A stretch of DNA of 64,000 bases from contig NC_092339.1 of NCBI RefSeq assembly GCF_046630445.1, positions 74,593,501 to 74,657,500 on the forward strand, in the 5' to 3' direction. The stretch comes from Rutidosis leptorrhynchoides. Lineage: Eukaryota; Streptophyta; Magnoliopsida; Asterales; Asteraceae. The notes beneath the pieces were generated by a model. The model was not told the origin of the DNA. It saw only the letters and a list, made by a program, of their open reading frames with translations, and ran no database searches. Within the stretch, counting starts at the first letter, position 1, and each line of letters starts with the position of its first letter. The translations under genes were made by a program, and so were the position numbers. Of this stretch, positions 58,542-64,000 are shown piece after piece.

Positions 58542-59225
58542 CTAGTACACAAGTCGTTCAGCAAAGGCAATAAAGACACGTAATTCATACGTCCAGAAAC
58601 AAGTCATGCATTCTGGTTTTACTAGGACTACTTCCCATCCTTGGTCTTGTGGAACATAACCGTTATGGCCGTTGATAAGACAGCGTGTTGTAACGTCGTC
58701 AAAGGGACGAGGGTTACGTAATGGCCAACAGTCTCGTAATAACCTAAAAACCTCATTTCTTACCCCAATTACCGACTCCGTCACTTGTGGGAACGTTTTG
58801 TTTAATAGTTATAGCCCGATGTTCTTTTTCTCACTTTGGTGAGAAGCGAACATTACTAACCCGTAAGCATAGCATGCTTCTTTATGTTGCATGTTAGCCG
58901 CTTTTTCTAAATCATGAAGTCCTATATTCGGATACATTGAGTAAAAATAATTTCTTAACCCGTTGCGTAAAATAGCATTTGGGTTCCCCGCAATATATGC
59001 GTCAAAGTAAACACATCGTAACTTATGCGTTTCCCAATGTGATATCCCCCATCTTTCAAACGAAAGTATCTTATAAACCAAGACATTCTTGGAACGTTCT
59101 TCGAATGTCTTACAAACTGATTTCGCCGTAAATAGTTGTGCCGAAGAATTCTGACCGACTCTAGACAAGATTTCATCAATCATGTCTCCGGGTAGGTCTC
59201 TTAAAATATTGGGTTGTCTATCCAT
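58542..59225 (-). pseudogene. F-box protein carried by element C, nonsense in the middle
   Basis: Same 684-base gene as in A and B. CAA to TAA at about 58806-58808 (after KKNIGL) cuts the product to 138 residues, keeping the F-box and most of the repeat-like part. The remainder up to the normal stop at 58542 is in phase and otherwise open, so this is one recent point change. DSMYP is YSMYP here. Confidence 0.78.
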
Positions 59226-59366
59226 TTTGTATTTTTATACTGTAAAATAGACAAGAGTTAGATTCATAAAAAAAAAAAATACTTATTAATACAAGCAATT
59301 TTTACATATATCATAAAGCATAAGCACACTATATTACATATATTACACCACACGAATACAACTATC

Positions 59367-59966
59367 TTATTCCGACTCGCTCGTTTCTTCTTCTTCGGTT
59401 TTGGTTCGTTTTGCCAAGTTTCTAGGGATATATGATGTTCCCCTAATACGAGCTGTCGTTTTCCACAACGGTTTAGAAAAACCTGGTAGTTTAGAGGTTC
59501 CCGGGTCATTGTTACAACTTAAGGGCTTCGGGGGTTGACGATACATATAAAGTTCACCGGGGTTGGAATTAGATTTCTCTATTTTTATGCCCTTTCCCTT
59601 ATTATTTTCTTTTGCCTTTTTAAATTCAGTTGGGGTAATTTCTATAACATCATCGGAATTCTCGTCGGAATCCGATTCATCGGAGAATTGGTAATCCTCC
59701 CAATATTTTGCTTCCTTGGCGGAAACACCATTGACCATAATTAACCTTGGTCGGTTGGTTGAGGATTTTCTTTTACTTAACCATTTTATTATTTCCCCCA
59801 CCGGTTCTATTTCCTCCTCCGGTTCCTCCTCTTTTGGTTCTGATTCTTCTTCCGGTTCTGATTCTTCTTCTGGTTCTTCTTCGGGAACTTGTGAATCAGT
59901 CCAATATATATTTGACTCTTCGTTGTTATTAGATGAGTCAATGAGATTTGTTCTAGAGGTAGACAT
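59367..59966 (-). CDS. Acidic extra ORF1 of element C (199 aa)
   Basis: Intact; same layout as in A (1318-1917): Glu/Pro repeats, KWLSKRKSS (W for R), SDESDSDENSDD, Lys-rich segment, acidic end. It has the same length as A, agreeing with the shared primer-site variant and LTR length in grouping A with C. Unknown function. Confidence 0.7.
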   Translation of the reverse strand: MSTSRTNLIDSSNNNEESNIYWTDSQVPEEEPEEESEPEEESEPKEEEPEEEIEPVGEIIKWLSKRKSSTNRPRLIMVNGVSAKEAKYWEDYQFSDESDSDENSDDVIEITPTEFKKAKENNKGKGIKIEKSNSNPGELYMYRQPPKPLSCNNDPGTSKLPGFSKPLWKTTARIRGTSYIPRNLAKRTKTEEEETSESE

Positions 59967-60161
59967 CTATCACATAATATCAAACACGTTAAGAGATTAA
60001 TATATCACATAATATTCACATGTTAAAAATATATAGTTTCCAACAAAATTTGTTAAGCAATCATTTTTCAAGTAAACACGGTCGAAGTCCAGACTCACTA
60101 ATGCATCCTAACAAACTCGATAAGACACACTAATGCAAAATTCTGGTTCTCTAAGACCAAC

Positions 60162-60173
60162 GCTCGGATACCA
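60162..60173 (-). other. Primer binding site, element C (same variant as A)
   Basis: Reverse complement of TGGTATCCGAGC, two bases from the LTR; one mismatch to the initiator-Met form. Confidence 0.85.
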
Positions 60174-60175
60174 AC

Positions 60176-63100
60176 TGAAATGTCCCGTTCTTATTGATTA
60201 AAAACGTTCCATATTAATTGATTTCGTTGCGAGGTTTTGACCTCTATATGAGACGTTTTTCAAAGACTGCATTCATTTTTAAAACAAACCATAACCTTTA
60301 TTTCATAAATAAAGGTTTAAAAAGCTTTACGTAGATTATCAAATAATGATAATCTAAAATATCCTGTTTACACACGACCATTACATAATGGTTTACAATA
60401 CAAATATGTTACATCGAAATCAGTTTCTTGAATGCAATTTTTACACAATATCATACAAACATGGACTCCAAATCTTGTCCTTATTTTAGTATGCAACAGC
60501 GGAAGCTCTTAGTATTCACCTGAGAATAAACATGCTTTAAACGTCAACAAAAATGTTGGTGAGTTATAGGTTTAACCTATATATATATCAAATCGTAACA
60601 ATAGACCACAAGATTTCATATTTCAATACACATCCCATACATAGAGATAAAAATCATTCATATGGTGAACACCTGGTAATCGACATTAACAAGATGCATA
60701 TATAAGAATATCCCCATCATTCCGGGACACCCTTCGGATATGATATAAATTTCGAAGTACTAAAGCATTCGGTACTTTGGATGGGGTTTGTTAGGCCCAA
60801 TAGATCTATCTTTAGGATTCACGTCAATTAGGGTGTCTGTTCCCTAATTCTTAGATTACCAGACTTAATAAAAAGGGGCATATTCGATTTCGATATTTCA
60901 ACCATAGAATGTAGTTTCATGTACTTGTGTCTATTTTGTAAATCATTTATAAAACCTGCATGTATTCTCATCCCAAAAATATTAGATTTTAAAAGTGGGA
61001 CTATAACTTACTTTCACAGATTTTTACTTCGTCGAGAAGTAAGACTTGGCCACTAGTTGATTCACGAACCTATAACAATATATACATATATATCAAAGTA
61101 TGTTCAAAATATATTTACAACACTTTTAATATATTTTGATGTTTTAAGTTTATTAAGTCAGCTGTCCTCGTTAGTAACCTACAACTAGTTGTCCACAGTT
61201 AGATGTACAGAAATAAATCGATAAATATTATCTTGAATCAATCCACGACCCAGTGTATACGTATCTCAGTATTGATCACAACTCAAACTGTATATATTTT
61301 GGAAGCAACCTCAACCCTGTATAGCTAACTCCAACATTCACATATAGAGTGTCTATGGTTGTTCCGAAATATATATAGATGTGTCGACATGATAGGTCGA
61401 AACATTGTATACGTGTCTATGGTATCTCAAGATTACATAATATACAATACAAGTTGATTAAGTTATGATTGGAATAGATTTGTTACCAATTTTCACGTAG
61501 CTAAAATGAAAAAAATTATCCAATCTTGTTTTACCCATAACTTCTTCATTTTAAATCCGTTTTGAGTGAATCAAATTGCTATGGTTTCATATTGAACTCT
61601 ATTTTATGAATCTAAATAGAAAAATTATAGGTTTATAGTCGGAAAAATAAGTTACAAGTCATTTTTGTAAAGGTAGTCATTTCAGTCGAAAGAACGACGT
61701 CTAGATGACCATTTTAGAAAACATACTTCCACTTTGAGTTTAACCATAATTTTTGGATATAGTTTCATGTTCATAATAAAAATCATTTTCCCAGAATAAC
61801 AACTTTTAAATCAAAGTTTATCATAGTTTTTAATTAACTAACCCAAAACAGCCCGCGGTGTTACTACGACGGCGTAAATCCGGTTTTACAGTGTTTTTCG
61901 TGTTTTCAGGTTTTAAATCATTAAGTTAGCATATCATATAGATAGAGAACATGTGTTTAGTTGATTTTAAAAGTCAAGTTAGAAGGATTAACTTTTATTT
62001 GCGAACAAGTTTAGAATTAACTAAACTATGTTCTAGTGATTACAAGTTTAAACCTTCGAATAAGATAGCTTTATATGTATGAATAGAATGATGTTATGAA
62101 CATTATTACTACCTCAAGTTCCTTGGATAAACCTACTGGAAATGAGAAAAATAGATCTAGCTTCAAAGGATCCTTGGATGGCTTGAAAGTTCTTGAAGCA
62201 GAATCATGACACGAAAACAATTTCAAGTAAGATTTTCACTCGAAATAAGATTGTTATAGTTATAGAAATTGAATTAAAGTTTGAATATGATTATTACCTT
62301 GTATTAGAAAGATAAACTACTGTAAGTAACAAAGGTTTCTTGATCTTGGATGATTACTTGGAATGGATTTAGAAAACTTGGAAGTAAACTTGCAATCTTG
62401 GAAGTATTCTTGATTTTATGAAACTAGAACTTTTAGAATTTATGAAGAACACTTAGAACTTGAAGATAGAACTTGAGAGAGATCAATTAAATGAAGAAAA
62501 TTGAAGAATGAAAGTGTTTGTAGGTGTTTTTGGTCGTTGGTGTATGGATTAGATATAAAGGATATGTAATTTTGTTTTCATGTAAATAAGTCATGAATGA
62601 TTACTCATATTTTTGTAATTTTATGAGATATTTTATGCTAGTTGCCAAATGATGGTTCCCACATATGTTAGGTGACTCACATAGGCTGCTAAGAGCTGAT
62701 CATTGGAGTGTATATACCAATAGTACATACATCTAAAAGCTGTGTATTGTACGAGTACGAATACGGGTGCATACGAGTAGAATTGTTGATGAAACTGAAC
62801 GAGGATGTAATTGTAAGCATTTTTGTTAAGTAGAAGTATTTTGATAAGTGTCTTGAAGTCTTTCAAAAGTGTATGAATACATATTAAAACACTACATGTA
62901 TATACATTTTAACTGAGTCGTTAAGTCCTCGTTAGTCGTTACATGTAAATGTTGTTTTGAAACCTTTAGGTTAACGATCTTGTTGAATGTTGTTAACCCA
63001 TTGTTTATTATAACAAATGAGATGTTAAATTGTTATATGATCATGATATTATGATATATAATATATCTTAGTATGATATATATACAGTTAAATGTCGTTA

Positions 63101-63616
63101 CAACGATAATCGTTACATATATGTCTCGTTTCGAAATCATTAAGTTAGTAGTCTTATTTTTACATATGTATTTCATTGTTAATACACTTAATAATATATT
63201 TACTTATCATTTAACATAATTAAACAAGTGTATCAATATCTTAATATGATTCATATGTACCTAGTAAGACGTTGTTATAACGATAATCGTTATATATATC
63301 GTTTTCGAGTTTCTTAAATTAATAGTCTCATTTTTATGTATATAACTCATTGTTAAAATACCTAATGAGATACATACTTATAATAAAATCATGTTAACTA
63401 TATATATAACCATATATATGTCATCGTATAGTTTTTACAAGTTTTAACGTTCGTAAATCACCGGTCAACTTGGGTGGTCAATTGTCTATATGAAACCTAT
63501 TTCAATTAATCAAGTCTTAAAAAGTTTGATTGCTTAACATGTTGGAAACACTTAATCATGTAAATAACAATTTCATTTAATATATATATAAACATGGAAA
63601 AGTTCGGGTCACTACA
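60176..63616 (-). repeat. Shared LTR: 5' LTR of C and 3' LTR of D (3441 bp)
   Basis: Full length, with the three-hairpin group near 60300-60400 and the extra U3 unit. Very similar to 50119-53546 but with many scattered changes. On its left is C's primer site, on its right D's terminal tract. Confidence 0.93.
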
Positions 63617-63651
63617 GTACCTACCCGTTAAATAAATTTCGTCCCGAAATT

Positions 63652-64000
63652 TTAAGCAGTTGGAGGTGTTGACGTATCTTCTGGAAATAAATGCGGGTAT
63701 TTCTTCTTCATTTGATCTTCACGCTTCCAGGTGAACTCGGGTCCTCTACGAGCATTCCATCGAACCTTAACCGGTATTTTGTTTTGTTTAAGTCTCTTAA
63801 CCTCACGATCCATTATTTCGACGGGTTCTTCAATGAATTGAAGTTTTTCATTGATTTGGATTTCGTCCAACGGAATAGTGAGATCTTCTTTAGCAAAACA
63901 TTTCTTTAAATTTGAGACGTGGAAATTGTTATGTACAGCCGCGAGTTGTTGAGGTAGCTCCAGTTGGTAAGCTACTGGTCCGACACGATCTATAATCTTG
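63652..64000 (-). pseudogene. gag-pol: gag-pol 3' end of element D (GPF to chromodomain), cut by window edge
   Basis: From the window edge to the stop at 63652 it encodes the GPF-proximal part and the chromodomain ([33 protein letters not shown]). A three-base loss removes Ile from IPIVKV. The sequence differs enough from C to be a separate copy or a recombinant. Whether the rest of D is intact cannot be seen, so calling it a pseudogene is provisional. Confidence 0.7.

Larger units (their letters stand above)
50119..64000 (-). mobile_element. Elements C and D: tandem chromoviruses sharing one LTR
   Basis: Order left to right: LTR (50119-53546), internal C (53547-60175), LTR (60176-63616), internal D (63617 to the edge), all in - orientation. 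D's internal region starts directly at the middle LTR with the terminal tract and pol end, with no flanking DNA or target duplication. The middle LTR therefore serves as 5' LTR of C and 3' LTR of D. Unequal recombination between LTRs is the usual cause. Confidence 0.9.

Overview
The window looks like nuclear DNA from a flowering plant, most probably the daisy family (Asteraceae). The reasons are plant-type Ty3/gypsy chromoviruses with a TGGTATCAGAGC primer site, a Tat-lineage element with an antisense extra gene of a kind common in Asteraceae repeats, and spliced remnants of plant COR27/28-like and WEB1-like genes. The family placement is inference from remembered sequence types, not from a search.

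About 80% of the window is nested LTR retrotransposon. Element A (+ strand, 1 to 21418, left LTR cut by the window edge) is a Tekay/Del-like chromovirus with LTRs of about 3.4 kb. Its pol is split in the RNase H region by element N (5961 to 16516, - strand), a gene-poor relative with about 2.98 kb LTRs and an irregular order: leader, LTR, internal, leader, LTR. A sits in the pol end of an older Tat-lineage element (21419 to about 38556). That element was hit again after its pol stop by element B (21962 to 35051, - strand), a complete copy with a perfect 5-bp target duplication CTAGA. Beyond B the Tat element continues with a three-exon antisense gene, a polypurine tract and its 3' LTR.

From about 38.6 to 46 kb lies the only low-copy DNA. 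It holds a WEB1-like pseudogene (+ strand) broken by two MITEs and frameshifts, and a convergent COR27/28-like gene (- strand) with four phase-consistent exons, two perfect evening elements and an ACGT box near its start, and a hAT-type MITE in its first intron. A MITE-like repeat, a SINE with 12-bp target duplications and an (AAT)n tract follow.

From 46450 to 50118 there is a decayed Ty1/copia element (leader, gag, protease and integrase pieces) carrying three separate tandem repeat arrays. Element C (- strand, from 50119) is inserted in its integrase. C ends in an LTR that is also the 3' LTR of another copy, D (63617 to the window end), so C and D form a tandem pair sharing one LTR.

The most unusual point is the gene content of A, B and C. 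Between the primer site and gag each carries two extra reading frames: a strongly acidic protein of about 200 residues and a 227-residue F-box protein resembling the plant At2g35280/At1g67623 type. This looks like a host F-box gene captured by a chromovirus and kept during amplification. A 16-base motif at the 3' end of the internal region, where the polypurine tract should be, is repeated before gag inside a short palindrome. All three gag-pol frames are interrupted, so none of these copies looks able to move alone.
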